Below are positions 22,251 to 22,305 of a stretch of DNA of 22,305 bases, piece by piece. The notes below the pieces were generated by a model. The model did no database searches, was not told the origin of the DNA, and saw nothing but the letters and a program-made list of their open reading frames with translations. The stretch spans positions 1 to 22,305 of the forward strand of contig JAFAGM010000100.1 of the NCBI GenBank assembly GCA_023422775.1, in the 5' to 3' direction. The DNA is from Pseudomonadota bacterium (GTDB lineage: Bacteria > Pseudomonadota > Alphaproteobacteria > Rhizobiales > Xanthobacteraceae). The position numbers were made by a program, and so were the translations under genes. Position 1 is the first letter of the stretch. The number at the start of each line of letters is the position of its first letter.

Positions 22251-22305
22251 ATGGAGATTTCGTCTGAGCGCTCGTCTACAGCGGCGCAGGCAGCGAATGG
22301 TCGGC
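22251..22305 (+). CDS. start of an unidentified gene (cut by the right edge)
   Basis: An ATG at 22251 preceded by a strong GTGGAGG ribosome site (GGAGG at 22242-22246) opens a frame of 18 codons, MEISSERSSTAAQAANGR, which continues past the window. It begins 96 bp after the end of the large membrane protein gene on the same strand. The visible residues are polar and resemble a disordered N-terminal tail; nothing identifies the product. Confidence 0.5.
   Translation, partial: MEISSERSSTAAQAANGR

Noticed and set aside
1..22305. Mobile element or genomic island
   Set aside because: No transposase, integrase, tRNA-end attachment site or shift in codon use was seen; the gene content is mostly housekeeping.

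Overview
The window reads as a chromosomal segment of a high-GC alphaproteobacterium, most likely Bradyrhizobium or a close relative. Grounds: codons mostly end in G or C; a thioredoxin-like protein closely resembles Bradyrhizobium TlpA; the orders argH–lptM–lysA–TIGR02302 and small twin-TM protein–PduO–etfB–etfA–3-hydroxybutyryl-CoA dehydrogenase look like those I associate with that family; and several families of imperfect intergenic inverted repeats are present. Genus assignment is inference from memory, not from a search.

Left part (1–6381): a putative catabolic/accessory module. On the minus strand, reading right to left, lie a nitronate-monooxygenase-family flavin enzyme, a branched-chain-amino-acid-type ABC solute-binding protein with no permease beside it, an AMP-forming acyl-CoA synthetase and, after a 382-bp gap holding a possible gene remnant, the N-terminal 354 residues of a flavin-containing monooxygenase that runs off the left edge. 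A LysR regulator is divergent from the nitronate-monooxygenase gene; a perfect 16-bp palindrome in the shared 201-bp spacer is the best candidate operator. The substrate cannot be read from the sequence.

Middle part (6338–14440): DNA repair glycosylase (AlkA type, minus) divergent from gluQRS (plus); a soluble hybrid histidine kinase with a lysine/arginine-rich tail and no sensor domain, convergent and overlapping with a YihY/BrkB membrane protein; then a plus-strand energy-metabolism block: HIG1-like twin-TM small protein, PduO-type cobalamin adenosyltransferase, etfB, etfA and 3-hydroxybutyryl-CoA dehydrogenase. ETF accepts electrons from acyl-CoA dehydrogenases and the dehydrogenase acts on 3-hydroxyacyl-CoA, so the block fits fatty-acid/PHB-type acyl-CoA metabolism. 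A 62-residue YjfB-like small protein sits between two copies of a long inverted repeat.

Right part (14472–22305): tlpA (minus; periplasmic thiol reductase for cytochrome oxidase assembly) divergent from argH (last step of arginine synthesis), then lptM-like lipoprotein and lysA (last step of lysine synthesis), a convergent 3-hydroxyisobutyrate-dehydrogenase-family gene, and a large TIGR02302/DUF4175-type membrane protein with a Gly/Gln-rich segment. The beginning of another gene lies at the right edge.

I found no convincing novel defence, mobile or RNA-based system. No tRNA, rRNA, CRISPR array, transposase or integrase was recognised. The points most worth a second look are the LysR-controlled catabolic module, the repeat families and where they sit relative to genes, the sensorless kinase with its A9 tract, and GluQRS without its zinc ligands.
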